64,000 bases of DNA, taken from NCBI GenBank assembly GCA_050486265.1, contig JBJHCY010000002.1, positions 248,001 to 312,000 on the forward strand. The letters are read 5' to 3'. The translations under genes and the position numbers were made by a program. Every line of letters begins with the position of its first letter. The stretch's first letter is position 1. The notes beneath the pieces were generated by a model. It ran no database searches. It was not told the DNA's origin and was given only the letters and a program-made list of their open reading frames with translations. This document shows positions 44,190 to 54,100 of the stretch, one piece after another. The stretch is from SLFH01 sp050486265. Its GTDB lineage: Bacteria; Planctomycetota; Phycisphaerae; Phycisphaerales; UBA1924.

Positions 44190-45683
44190 TCAGCAGCCCG
44201 CGGCGAACTCGGTCAGGAAGGCGAAGAAATCGTCGGCGTCGATAATCCCGTCGGCGTTGATGTCCGCCCTGCTGTCGCCGGCCGCGAAGAGGCTCAGGAA
44301 CAGGAAGAAGTCGTCGGCGTCGACCACGCCGTCGCCGTTCATGTCGGCGATGCAGACCGGGCCGATGCTCGCCAGGACGCGGACGGGCAGGGCGGGCGCG
44401 TCCGGATCGCCGGAAAGGATCAGGAGCGTTGTGTCGATCTCGCCGGGCTCGGAGGTGTCCAGGGCGATCGTGTGCTCTGCGGCTGCGCCGGGGGCGAGCA
44501 CGAACGGGTCGCTCGGGGCGATGATCCCCGAGGGCGCGTCGAACGCGTAACGCAGGTCGTCGAGGCCTGCGGCGGTCCAGCGGGAGAGGTCGCCCGCGTG
44601 CGCGACGGTCAGGTCGATCTCGGCTGGGGCGCCGAGGGCGACACGCCCGAAGTCGATCGTTCCGTCGGCGTCGATCTTGGCGGGCACGCGCAGGTCAAGG
44701 TAGACGGGCAGGTGCCCCGCCCCCACGGCCATGTCGATCAGGGCCTGGGCGATGACGGGGCCGACCATCGCGTTGCCCTCGACGCGGAGGTTCTGCTTGT
44801 AGGTGGTGCCGTCGTTGCCCCACGAGCGGTACGAGTGGTTCGGGTCGTCCCAGGTCGTGGTGCTGTAGGGGATTGAGGCGTCGCCGATGTAGCTCAGGCC
44901 CTCGTGGTTGATGAGCGAGCCGGAGACGAGGATCTGGTCGTAGCGGTCGTCCATGCCGCCGGGGCCGATCGGGTCCTGGGTGTGGACGAAGCGGTACGCG
45001 CCGTTGTTGTTCCACGAACCGGGCGTCTTGATGGGGTCGTAGAAGCGGACGGCCGGGTCAACCGACGCGCCGGTGAGGTGCTGGTACGCTGCCTGCTGGG
45101 ACGACTGGATGTTGAAGTCGCCGGCGAGCATGAACGACCAGCCCTCGGGCAGGGTCTCGACATCGGCGCGGATCTGGATCGCCTCGTCGAGACGGCGCTG
45201 CTGATCGGTGCTCGAACTGCCGGCTTTCATGTGCGAGACATAGAGGGCGAAGATCGTCTCGGAGGCTTCGTACCCGACGGGGCGGAAGTCGAAGCGGTTG
45301 ATGTCGCGCGGGTGGCCGGGCACGCTGCCCTCGCTGACGACATGCCAGCCGAGCAGCTCGATCTTGCTTGCGCGATAGAAGGCCGCGTTGCTCGACACGC
45401 GGCTCTGCATGAAGGGCGCGGCCTCCCAGTCGCCCGGCGAGCCGGGGGCGGTGTTGAGCGCAAAGAGGAAGTCGTTCACCGCGGCGCCGGTCCCGAAGAA
45501 CTCTTGGGTCACGATGATGTCGGGGCGCATCGAGCGGCCCTCGAACTCGGCGTAGACGGAGGTGTGGATGTCGCTGATCCTGCCGCCGCTGTAGTAGCTG
45601 ATGTTCCAGGTCGCCACACGCAGCTGCGCCGAGGCGAGGTCGGCGCAGGCAAGGAGCAGGATGAGGCAGGCGATCGGTCGCAT
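44190..45683 (-). CDS. Secreted endonuclease/exonuclease/phosphatase-fold protein with GC-type dockerin
   Basis: 497 residues from the ATG at 45683; the frame runs open far upstream antisense to the next gene. A signal peptide covers 1-19 (ending DLASAQ). Residues 20-290 are an EEP (DNase I-like) domain: LRVATWNISYYSGG, TQEFFG (metal Glu), SFMLAGDFNI (catalytic Asp/Asn), DDRYDQILVSG and a final GAGHLPVYLDL with the conserved His. A beta-sandwich-like linker follows (about 310-430, DFGRVALGAPAEIDLTVAH). Two calcium-loop repeats (DMNGDGVVDADDFFLFL, DINADGIIDADDFFAFL) end in AAGC. It could cleave extracellular DNA or phosphoesters. The tail matches that of the protein at 36501. Confidence 0.85.
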   Translation of the reverse strand: MRPIACLILLLACADLASAQLRVATWNISYYSGGRISDIHTSVYAEFEGRSMRPDIIVTQEFFGTGAAVNDFLFALNTAPGSPGDWEAAPFMQSRVSSNAAFYRASKIELLGWHVVSEGSVPGHPRDINRFDFRPVGYEASETIFALYVSHMKAGSSSTDQQRRLDEAIQIRADVETLPEGWSFMLAGDFNIQSSQQAAYQHLTGASVDPAVRFYDPIKTPGSWNNNGAYRFVHTQDPIGPGGMDDRYDQILVSGSLINHEGLSYIGDASIPYSTTTWDDPNHSYRSWGNDGTTYKQNLRVEGNAMVGPVIAQALIDMAVGAGHLPVYLDLRVPAKIDADGTIDFGRVALGAPAEIDLTVAHAGDLSRWTAAGLDDLRYAFDAPSGIIAPSDPFVLAPGAAAEHTIALDTSEPGEIDTTLLILSGDPDAPALPVRVLASIGPVCIADMNGDGVVDADDFFLFLSLFAAGDSRADINADGIIDADDFFAFLTEFAAGC

Positions 45684-45789
45684 GAAGCAAGGCTCCGGAT
45701 CTGGGGCGGGCCCCCATCGCCCGCCGGAGGCAAGGGTACCGCGATTGCGCGGAGCTTGCAGCAAAGCGAACGGTGAAAGCCGAGGAGAT

Positions 45790-46956
45790 TCAGCCCGTGC
45801 TGCGTCCGGAAAAGCGGGAGATCGCCCATGGGGTGGGCCGATCGTCCAGCGCGTGCTCGACGGCGTCGCGGGCGGTGAGGTGGCCCATCGACATGCCGTG
45901 CCCCGTGAAACCGCCGCAGAAATGGAGGGGGGCGTCCGGCCCGCCGACCTCGCTGAGGCGTCCGACGATGGGGAGTCCGTCGGGCGAGAATCCCATCGGC
46001 CCGGACCATCGGCGGAGGACGGGGAACCGGCGTCCGAGAATCCTTTCGGCGAACGCTTCGATCCCCGACTGCACCGGATCGGTGGTCTCATCCGCCAAGG
46101 TGCGTTCGGCCTCTGCGTCGAAGCGGCGGCACCCCCCTACCAGCACGACGCCGCCCTCGCCCGTGCGGATGTATTCGCCGCCGGCGTTGGCGTAGTAGGC
46201 CATGTCGAGCTTGGTGTTCGGCGCGTCGAGCGCGAGCATCTGGGCGCGGTTGGGCTCGACGAGTTCCGAGAGTTGCGGCGCGAGGGTGCGCGCCCAGGCG
46301 TTGACGCAGAGCAGGACGAGGTCGGCCTCGAAGGCCGCGTCGTGCGTGACGATTTCGACGCGGTCGGGAGCGGCGTTGATCGCGACGACTTCGGCGCCGG
46401 TCCGGATCTCGCCTTCGAGCTTCGAGGCGAGCAGGGCCATGACCTCCTGCGGATCGCAGACGGCGTCCGTGGGGTTCACCAGACCGCAGAGGGGCGAGGC
46501 GTGCGTCCACGCGTCGTCGTCGGCGCCGGTGATGAACGGGGCGTCGAAGCCGTCTTCGGCCATGAGCGTTGCCGAGCGTTCCAGGTCGTGCGCCTCGGCG
46601 TCGTCGAGGGCGAGCAGGCAAGACGGGCGGTCGCGGAAGCCGGGCGTGTGCGCGACGCCGAGCTCGCGCAGCGCGTGGAGGTTGTCCTCGGTGAAACGCC
46701 ACGCATGCCGGGCGAGGTCGCGTCCGAGCGTGTCGCACGCCGCGGCGTACGACTCGGCCACGCCCCGCATCAGAAACCCGGCGTTGCGTCCGCTCGCGCC
46801 CGAGGCGACGCGCCCGCGCTCCAGCACGATCGGGCGGACGCCGCGCCGTTCGAGGTGCATCGCCGCCGACAGCCCGGCGACGCCCGCGCCGATCACGACC
46901 GCGCGCGAGCGCACACGATCGAGGCGTCCGGGCTGCTTCCACCACGGGACGGTCAT
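45790..46956 (-). CDS. FAD-dependent oxidoreductase, DAO family (D-amino-acid/glycine oxidase-like)
   Basis: 388 residues. The dinucleotide-binding motif VVIGAGVAGLSAAMHLERRG is near residues 20-39, GASGRNAGF follows as in DAO proteins, and the C-terminal FAD contact region reads GFSPDGLPIVGRL and GFTGHGMSMG. These enzymes oxidise amino groups of glycine, sarcosine or D-amino acids. There is no signal peptide. Its ATG overlaps the stop of the glycerate kinase gene by four bases, and that gene overlaps the aminotransferase in the same way, so the three are tightly coupled. The exact substrate is not set by sequence. Confidence 0.87.
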   Translation of the reverse strand: MTVPWWKQPGRLDRVRSRAVVIGAGVAGLSAAMHLERRGVRPIVLERGRVASGASGRNAGFLMRGVAESYAAACDTLGRDLARHAWRFTEDNLHALRELGVAHTPGFRDRPSCLLALDDAEAHDLERSATLMAEDGFDAPFITGADDDAWTHASPLCGLVNPTDAVCDPQEVMALLASKLEGEIRTGAEVVAINAAPDRVEIVTHDAAFEADLVLLCVNAWARTLAPQLSELVEPNRAQMLALDAPNTKLDMAYYANAGGEYIRTGEGGVVLVGGCRRFDAEAERTLADETTDPVQSGIEAFAERILGRRFPVLRRWSGPMGFSPDGLPIVGRLSEVGGPDAPLHFCGGFTGHGMSMGHLTARDAVEHALDDRPTPWAISRFSGRSTG

Positions 46957-48257
46957 CGGGCGGTCTCCGGCGGGAGGGCGATGGCGATCACGAGGTCGTT
47001 GATGTTGTTGCCGCTGGGCCCGGTGCGGACGAGGTCGCCGATCGCGTCGAGCAGCGGGTAGCTGTCGTGGCGATCGAGCGTCGCGGCGGGGTTGAAGCCG
47101 GCGGCGGCCGCCCGCTCGATCGTGGTCTCATCGACGATCGCGCCCGCGGCGTCGGTCGGGCCGTCGATCCCGTCGGTGCCCAGCGAGGCGACGGTGACGC
47201 GAGCGCCCTTGGGCATCGCGGCGGCGCAGGCGAGGGCGAATTCCTGGTTGCGCCCGCCCTTGCCCCCCCGCTCCCCCACCGTCACCGTCGTTTCGCCCCC
47301 GGCGATGAGCGCGACCGGTCGGGCTTGCTGCGACGCGAGTTCCGCGGCACGCCCGACAAACGCCGCGGCGGCCTCCGACGCCTCCCCCGCCAACGGCTCG
47401 TCGATCGCGTGGGCGATGAGACCCGCGTCTTTCGCCGCAGCGAACGCCGCTTCGACCGCCCGCCTGTTGCTGGCGATGATCGTGTGCGACACGCGCTGGA
47501 AGACCGTGTCGCCGGGCTTGGGCGTCTCGGGCAGTTCCCCCGCTGCGCCAAGTTGCAGATGTTGAAGCACCGACGCCGGGCAGGCCTCGCCGAGACGGCG
47601 CTGGACGATGTCGAGCGCTTCGGCGAAGGTCGTCGGGTCGGGGTAGGCGGGGCCCGAGGAGACCGTGTCGAGCCGGTCGCCGATCACATCGCAGACCACG
47701 AGCGCACAGACGCGGGCGGGATGCGCGATCGAGGCGAGCCGCCCGCCCTTGAGGCGTTCGACATGCTTGCGGACGGTGTTGAGCTCGACGATCGTCGCCC
47801 CGCTTCGGAGCAGGCGTTCGGTCGTGATCGCCAGGTCGGCGAGCGTCACGCCCTTGGCCGGCGACGCGAGGTACGCCGACCCGCCCCCGGAGAGCAGGAG
47901 CAGCAGCGTGTCACCCTCGCCCAGGCGTGAGAGCGAGTGTTCGGCGGCGTCGGACGCGTCGAGGTTGCGCTCGGTCGGTGTCGGATGGTCGGCGGGGATC
48001 CGCCGGAGCGACGGGGGCAGATCTGCCGCGGCCAGCAGCGGCTCGGGCCCGATCAGCAGGCCCTTGGGATTACCGAGCTTCCTGCAGGCCGCACGCGCCA
48101 TGGAGGGCGAGGCCTTGCCCACGGCGAGCACGAAGACGCGTTCGATATCGCTCAGATCCTTCGGCCATTGGTCCAGCGTCGCGCGCCCGGGGTCCATCGC
48201 GTCGAGCGTCCGCCGGTGGAGCTGCAGCGCGAGCTTGCGGCGTTCGTCGGCGATCAT
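46953..48257 (-). CDS. Glycerate 2-kinase (GckA/MOFRL family)
   Basis: 434 residues. The N-terminal DUF4147 domain has FVLAVGKASPSMARAA, PADHPTPTERN and the phosphate loop LLLLLSGGGSAYLASPA; the C-terminal MOFRL domain has IAGGETTVTVGERGGKGGRNQEFALA and SLGTDGIDGPTDAAGAIVD. It makes 2-phosphoglycerate from glycerate, a route that joins serine or glycine breakdown to glycolysis; enolase is 12 kb away but uses the product. It is the middle gene of the aminotransferase-kinase-oxidase operon, with ATGA overlaps on both sides. Confidence 0.92.
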   Translation of the reverse strand: MIADERRKLALQLHRRTLDAMDPGRATLDQWPKDLSDIERVFVLAVGKASPSMARAACRKLGNPKGLLIGPEPLLAAADLPPSLRRIPADHPTPTERNLDASDAAEHSLSRLGEGDTLLLLLSGGGSAYLASPAKGVTLADLAITTERLLRSGATIVELNTVRKHVERLKGGRLASIAHPARVCALVVCDVIGDRLDTVSSGPAYPDPTTFAEALDIVQRRLGEACPASVLQHLQLGAAGELPETPKPGDTVFQRVSHTIIASNRRAVEAAFAAAKDAGLIAHAIDEPLAGEASEAAAAFVGRAAELASQQARPVALIAGGETTVTVGERGGKGGRNQEFALACAAAMPKGARVTVASLGTDGIDGPTDAAGAIVDETTIERAAAAGFNPAATLDRHDSYPLLDAIGDLVRTGPSGNNINDLVIAIALPPETAR

Positions 48258-49483
48258 CTGGCCGCGGCCCCCGCCCGCTTGGTCGATCCGAGCGTTCCCA
48301 ACCTGCGCGCCGCTTCTTCAAGGGTCGAAAGCTTCTTGCAGAAGGCGAAACGCACCAGCGAACGCCCGAGCTCCGCACGCGAATAAAACGAACTCGGCGG
48401 GATCGCCGCGACCTTGACCTGTTCTGTCAGGTGTCGGCAGAACTCGACATCGTTCTCGAAGCCCAGCGCCGAGTGGTCGGCCATGATGAAGTACCCGCCC
48501 GCGGGCCAGTACACCCGCAGCCCCGCGTCGCGCAGCGTGTCGGCGAGAAACGCCCGCGAACCCGCCAGCTGCGCCACCAGATCGGCGATCGAATCGGCGC
48601 CGTTGCGGATCGCTTCGGCCGCGGCGTGCTGAAGCGGCGTCGGCACGGCGAAGGTCAGGAACTGGTGCGCCGCGCGGACGCCCGCGGTGAGATGGGGCGG
48701 CGCGATCGCCCAGCCGATCTTCCAGCCCGTGAGGCTGAAGGTCTTGCCCAGGCTCGAGAGCGTCACCGTCCGCTCGGCCATGCCCGGCAGCGTCGCGATG
48801 CGGATGTGCGACTTGTCGGGCTCGAAGACAAGGTGCTCGTACACCTCGTCGGTGATCGCGATCGCGTCGTGCTCGACGCAGAGCGAGGCGATCAGGTCCA
48901 GCTCCTTGCGGCTGAAGACCTTGCCCGTGGGATTGTGCGGCGTGTTGATGAGGATCGCCTTCGTCCTCGGCCCGAACGCCGCCCTGAGCTCCGCCTCGTC
49001 GAAGCGGAACTGGGCGGTCGGCCCGGCGTCGGGGCCCGGGGGGCGGAGGGCGACGAACCGGGGCTTGGCCCCCGCCAGCGCGCAGCAGGCCCGGTACGAG
49101 TCGTAGAACGGCTCGAACAGGATCACCTCATCGCCCGGCTCGATCAGGCCCAGGAACGACGCGGCCAGCGCCTCGGTGCACCCCGTGGTGATCGTGATCT
49201 CCGAGGCGGGGTCGAGGTCGCGGCCCGTCTCCTGCCCCCACCACGCCGCCAGCGCCTCGACGAGCTCGGGCTCGCCCGTGGGCCTGGCGTACTGGTTGTG
49301 CTTCTCGCGGATCGCCTTGACGGCGGCGTCCTTGATGAACGACGGCCCCTCGAAATCCGGGAAACCCTGGGAGAGGTTGATGGCGTTGTGCCGAGCGGCC
49401 AGACGCGTCATCTCCGCGAAGATGGTCGTCCCGAAAGGCGCCAGACGAGCCGCGACCCTGCTTGGTGGGTGTGCTTCCTGCAT
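48254..49483 (-). CDS. PLP-dependent class I/II aminotransferase (methionine/kynurenine aminotransferase-like)
   Basis: 409 residues. INLSQGFPDFEGP near the N-terminus and HNQYARPTGEPELVEALA are typical of the YbdL/KAT group. NTPHNPTGKVFS and DEVYEHLVFEP bind PLP, and the Schiff-base Lys is in SSLGKTFSLTGWKIGWA. It ends in a class-I C-terminal domain. It transfers amino groups from one amino acid (Met, Gln, Kyn or similar) to a 2-oxo acid. It heads the three-gene operon with glycerate kinase and the DAO oxidase; the combination suggests amino-group removal feeding hydroxy- or keto-acids to glycerate. Confidence 0.9.
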   Translation of the reverse strand: MQEAHPPSRVAARLAPFGTTIFAEMTRLAARHNAINLSQGFPDFEGPSFIKDAAVKAIREKHNQYARPTGEPELVEALAAWWGQETGRDLDPASEITITTGCTEALAASFLGLIEPGDEVILFEPFYDSYRACCALAGAKPRFVALRPPGPDAGPTAQFRFDEAELRAAFGPRTKAILINTPHNPTGKVFSRKELDLIASLCVEHDAIAITDEVYEHLVFEPDKSHIRIATLPGMAERTVTLSSLGKTFSLTGWKIGWAIAPPHLTAGVRAAHQFLTFAVPTPLQHAAAEAIRNGADSIADLVAQLAGSRAFLADTLRDAGLRVYWPAGGYFIMADHSALGFENDVEFCRHLTEQVKVAAIPPSSFYSRAELGRSLVRFAFCKKLSTLEEAARRLGTLGSTKRAGAAAR

Positions 49484-49558
49484 CGGCCCAGAATACAGGG
49501 AAGCGGGCCGGCTGTCCCGGGCGATCCCGCCTTCGCGACAGGATTTTGACAGGGTGCC

Positions 49559-50530
49559 TCAGAAGTTCGGCGTCGGGGCCCGGTACTGGCCCGGGTCGAT
49601 CGTTCTGAACCAGTCGATCGTCGACTGCAGCCCCTCGCGGAGCGGGATCTCGGGCTTCCAGCCCAGGTGCTTGCCCGCCAGCGTGATGTCGGGGCGCCGT
49701 TGCTTGGGGTCGTCCTCTGGCAGGGGCTTGAAGACGAAGTCGGTCTTTGTTCCCGAGAGCTCGCAGGTGAGCTCGGCGAGTTCGCGGATGGTGAACTCGT
49801 CGGGGTTGCCCAGGTTCACAGGGCCGATGAACCCGTCTTCGAGGTTCATCATCCGGATCAGGCCCTCGACGAGATCATCGACGAAGCAGAACGAGCGGGT
49901 CTGCGAGCCGTCGCCGAACATCGTGATCGGCTCGCCCTCGAGCACCTGGCGGATGAAGTTGGAGACCACGCGCCCGTCGAAGGGGTGCATGCGCGGGCCG
50001 TAGGTGTTGAAGATCCGCACCACGCGGATATCCACGCGGTTGGCGCGGTGGTAATCGAAGAAGAGCGTCTCCGCGGCTCTCTTGCCCTCGTCGTAGCAGG
50101 CCCGGGGGCCGATGGGGTTGACATTGCCCCGGTACGACTCGGGCTGGGGGTGCACATCCGGGTCGCCGTAGATCTCGCTGGTGGAGGCCTGCAGCACGCG
50201 TGCGCGGCATCGTTTGGCCATGCCCAGCACATTGATCGCCCCCATCACCGAAGTCTTCATCGTCTTGATCGGGTTGTACTGGTAGTGGCCGGGCGCTGCG
50301 GGGCAGGCGAGGTTGTAGATCTGGTCGACCTCGAGCCAGATCGGGTGCGTCACATCGTGGCGCAAGAGCTCGAAGTTGGGCAGGCCGAGCAGGTGGGTGA
50401 CATTGGACTTCTGGCTGGTGAAGAAGTTGTCCAGGCAGATGACATCGTGCCCCTGCTCGACCAGCCGGTCGCACAGGTGCGAGCCCAGGAAGCCCGCGCC
50501 GCCGGTGACGAGGATGCGTTTGACATTCAC
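49559..50530 (-). CDS. UDP-glucuronate decarboxylase-type extended SDR (UDP-xylose synthase-like)
   Basis: 323 residues. The NAD motif GGAGFLGS is at 10-17, the catalytic pair is Y146 and K150 (ACYDEGKR), and T117/S118/E119 complete the site. YNLACPAAPGHYQYNPIKT, GPRACYDEGKRAAETL and NTYGPRMHPFDGRVVSNFI are typical of UXS/UDP-glucuronate decarboxylases, which make UDP-xylose. Where others have ASPASPPHYQ, this one has ACPAAPGHYQ. It would supply sugars for surface polysaccharide. It is the last gene of a long minus-strand run, 21 bases after the LysM gene. Confidence 0.9.
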   Translation of the reverse strand: MNVKRILVTGGAGFLGSHLCDRLVEQGHDVICLDNFFTSQKSNVTHLLGLPNFELLRHDVTHPIWLEVDQIYNLACPAAPGHYQYNPIKTMKTSVMGAINVLGMAKRCRARVLQASTSEIYGDPDVHPQPESYRGNVNPIGPRACYDEGKRAAETLFFDYHRANRVDIRVVRIFNTYGPRMHPFDGRVVSNFIRQVLEGEPITMFGDGSQTRSFCFVDDLVEGLIRMMNLEDGFIGPVNLGNPDEFTIRELAELTCELSGTKTDFVFKPLPEDDPKQRRPDITLAGKHLGWKPEIPLREGLQSTIDWFRTIDPGQYRAPTPNF

Positions 50531-50551
50531 GCGCCAAGCGTAGCCGTGAAG

Positions 50552-51076
50552 CTACCCCCCGTCGGGGAGCGGTGGCACGCGCAGCTCCGTCCCGACGCGG
50601 AGACGGTCGGGGTCGGGGATGCGGTCGCGGTTGGCCTCGTAGAGAAAACGCCAGTGGCGGGCGCTCCCGTAGAGTCGCTGGCTGATCTCCGAGAGCGAGT
50701 CGCCCGAGCGGACGGTGTAGGTCTCGTATTCGGGCTCCGGTGGCGGGGCCGGCGCGCGGTCCGGCTCGGCCTCCCGATGGGGCGATCTCGTGCCCCCCAC
50801 CGGGGGCGGAGGTGTCGGCTCACGCGTGACCGTTTGCGGCTCAGGCCCTCGGCGTGTTTCGGGGGGTGTTTCGTTACGGGGATCGGGTCCTGCGCCCCCC
50901 GATCTCGAATCGGACCGGGCATCCGGCTCGCTCTGGCGGACCAGAACAGCCCCGGATTCGTCGAGTTCGTCGACCGGCACGCGCGAGGCGCCCGGGCCGG
51001 ACGCCCAGTAGAGCGCAACCCAGAGCACCGCGAGGGCCAGGAGCCCGACGCCCGGATTGCGCAGCCTGGGGTTCAT
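50552..51076 (-). CDS. Membrane-anchored LysM protein
   Basis: 174 residues. One transmembrane segment lies near the N-terminus (VGLLALAVLWVALYWASG, about 10-27), followed by a long Pro/Glu/Arg-rich disordered linker (about 30-118). A single LysM domain ends the protein (about 119-170): YTVRSGDSLSEISQRLYGSARHW, then ANRDRIPDPDRLRVGTELRVP. LysM binds peptidoglycan-like polymers, so it probably tethers the membrane to the wall. It lies 36 bases after secDF and may share its transcript. Confidence 0.85.
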   Translation of the reverse strand: MNPRLRNPGVGLLALAVLWVALYWASGPGASRVPVDELDESGAVLVRQSEPDARSDSRSGGAGPDPRNETPPETRRGPEPQTVTREPTPPPPVGGTRSPHREAEPDRAPAPPPEPEYETYTVRSGDSLSEISQRLYGSARHWRFLYEANRDRIPDPDRLRVGTELRVPPLPDGG

Positions 51077-51112
51077 CGCTCACGCCCTTTCCGGCGGGAA
51101 CTCGCCGCCGGC

Positions 51113-54100
51113 TTACTGCCGCTCGGGCGACTGGGGCGCCGACGCCGGGCCGCCGGGCGCCAGCGCCGCCTCACGCTGCAGCGAGCGGTCACGCTTGCGC
51201 GACCAGACCAGCGGGCCCGCGACCGCGATCGACGAATAGGTGCCGAAGACGACGCCGATGAGCAGGGCGTAGCTGAACGCACGCACGCCCTCGCCGCCGT
51301 AGAGGAAGAGGATCAGGACCGCCATCAGCGTGGTGCCCGAGGTGATGACGGTGCGGCTGATGGTCTGGTTGATCGAAAGGTTGACGACCTTGGCGCTGGC
51401 GTAGGGCAGCTTGCCGCGGTTCTCGCGGATGCGGTCCATGATGATGATCGAGTCATTGAGCGAGTAGCCGATGATCGTCAGGAGCGCCGCGACGAGGTTC
51501 AGGTTGATCTTGAACGGCTGGATGCCCAGGCTCTGCGCGATGCCCTGCGTGACGGGGCTCTCGTAGAGGATCTCCGCCACCGCGATCATGCCGATGATGA
51601 TGAGCACATCGTGCACAAGGCAGGTCAGCGCCGCCAACGAGTATCGCACCGAGCCGAACCGCACCCAGATGTAGATCGAGATCAGGAGGAACGAGATCAG
51701 CACCGCCGCGATGGCGCGGCTGCGGAAGGTCTCCGCGACGCTGGCGGAGAACTTCTCGACCTGCGTGAGCGTGGTCTGCCTGCCCAGCGCGGTGGTGATG
51801 AGATCCCACTCGACCTGTGCGAGTTCGGCGCTCCACGCCGCGGGGTTGGCCCCGAAGGCGATCCTCGGGTCGCGCACCAGGACGAGGGCGGCGGTGACGG
51901 CGTCCTCGGTCCCCTCGAGTACATGGATTGTCCGGGTTCGGATCAGCGTGTCGCGGAAGGCGGGGTCGGTCTGGCGGACCTGGTCGAGCGAGGTGCGCAG
52001 GTTCTCCAGCGAGGGCGCGGGCGTGATGTTCTCCAGCAGGATCGCGACCCCGCCCCGGAACTCGGGCGCCTCGATCGCCGGGTAGCCCGCGACATCGCGG
52101 TCCGGGGTGAACTCCCCGAGCACATCGTCGGTGGATGTGATCGGGCGGATGTTGAAGCGGTCGTCCTCGATGCCCGTGAACGACATGCTCGGCTGGATAT
52201 CCAGCAGGTCCTCGAACGCGCGGGTCAGCTCTTCGACGAGCAGGACCTCGTTCTCGATCGTGGTCTTGACCTGGTAGCGGCTGGAGACGACACGACCGGT
52301 CTGGTCGGTCCCGGGATTCAGCGCGATCACATTGGCGGTATCGAGGCGGAGCAGTTCATCGGTCGCCGGGTTGCCGTCGGCCCGCACTCTTTCAAGCAGG
52401 GCGTTGATGCGTTCCTGGAACTCGGGCCTGCCGAGCTGGATGCGTTCGCCGTTGTCGGGCGACTCCATGAAGCGGAGTTCGACCTGCGTGCCCCCGACGA
52501 ACTCGGTGTCGAGCATCTCGCTGCCCTGGATCGCGATCATCGCGATGCCGAGGGAGACGAAGATCGCCGAGATCCCCGCGAAGACCCAGCGGAGGCGCAT
52601 CCACGGGATGCTCGGCTCGAGCGTGCGCTCGATCACGGGGAAGATGGTCGGCGCCATCTTCAGGCTCTTCATCCCCATGTGGTCGACGAGCACCTGGAAG
52701 ATCAGCCGGGTGATGACCAGCGCAGAGAACATCGTCGCGATGACGCCGATGCCAAGCGTGATCGCAAACCCCTTGACCTCCTGCGTCGCCACGCCCGGCA
52801 GGACGAGCACGATACAGACGATCAGGTTCGTCACATTGCCGTCGACGATCGCCGAGAGGGCTTTCTGGTATCCCCTGCGGACCGCGGCCTTGAGGTCGAG
52901 CCCGGCGCGCAGCTCCTCCCTGATGCGTTCATAGATAATGACATTGGCGTCGACCGCCATGCCGAAAGTCAGGATGATGCCCGCGATGCCCGGCAGGGTC
53001 AGCGCCGCCTTGTTCAGCGAGAGCGCACCCAGGATCAGGATCGCGTTGCAGGTCAGCGCCACCACCGCGACAAGTCCCGCCTTGAGGTAGTACAGCACCA
53101 TGAAGACCGCGACGGCGATCAGCGAGATGACGCCCGCGTTCCGCCCGGCGATCAGGTTGTCACGCCCGAGCTCGGGCCCCACGGTCGTCTGGCTGATCGG
53201 GCTCGGAGACAGGCGAGCCTGCAGCGAGCCGGCCGACATCACGCGGACGACATAGTCGATGTCAGCACGCGTGAAGCTGCCCTCGATGATGCCGTTGACG
53301 GTGATCCTCGCGCGGAGCGTCGGAGCCGTGTAGACCTCGTCGTCGAGCAGGATCGCCATCTGGCGCCCGATGTTGTCGCCGGTGAGCGAGCCGAGCGCCC
53401 TGGCCCCGCCGGGGTCCATGCGGAACCCGATCGCAGGGCGGCCGAGTTGGTCGGTCGTGGCGAAAGCCGCGGCGACGGACCACCGGCCCGACTCGTCGGC
53501 GTCGGGGATGAGGCGGTACCCCGGGCGGTCCCAGGCGAGCATCCAGTACTCGCCGTCGAACTCCTCGACGACATACCCGCGGCGCTCGAAGAGGCCCGCG
53601 GGATCCTGCTGGAGGAACTCGTAATCCTCGATCGAGTTCAGCCAGCCCTCGATGCGGTTGATGCGGAACCAACGCATGTCGTTGGTCCGCGCCCGCTGGG
53701 GACCCTCGTCCTGCAAACGCTGGCGCAGGTCGCTGATGAGCTGCTGGGAGATCTCCTCGCTCGTCGGATCGACCGTAATCCTGAAAGTGAGCACGCCCGA
53801 CGCCCGCAGCAGGCGGATGAGGTCGGACGGATCGTCAAGCGCCCTTCGGTTCTCGTTGTAGGTGTCCCACGCGGCGACGATGCGCTCGATCTGCTCGGCC
53901 GCCTCGGGGTAACGGTCCTTCAGCCGATCGATCGCCTGCTGGCGCGGGCTGTCGAGTGTGACCGTCGTCCGTCGGTCGCGCCCCTCAAGCCGCAGCGGGC
54001 GGTCGGACCGGTTCAGCGCTTCTTCGACCTCGCCGGGGGTGGGCACGGCGTCGAGCACGGCCGAGCGGGCTGTGCGGTAGGCGACGCGGGCGTCGATGAC

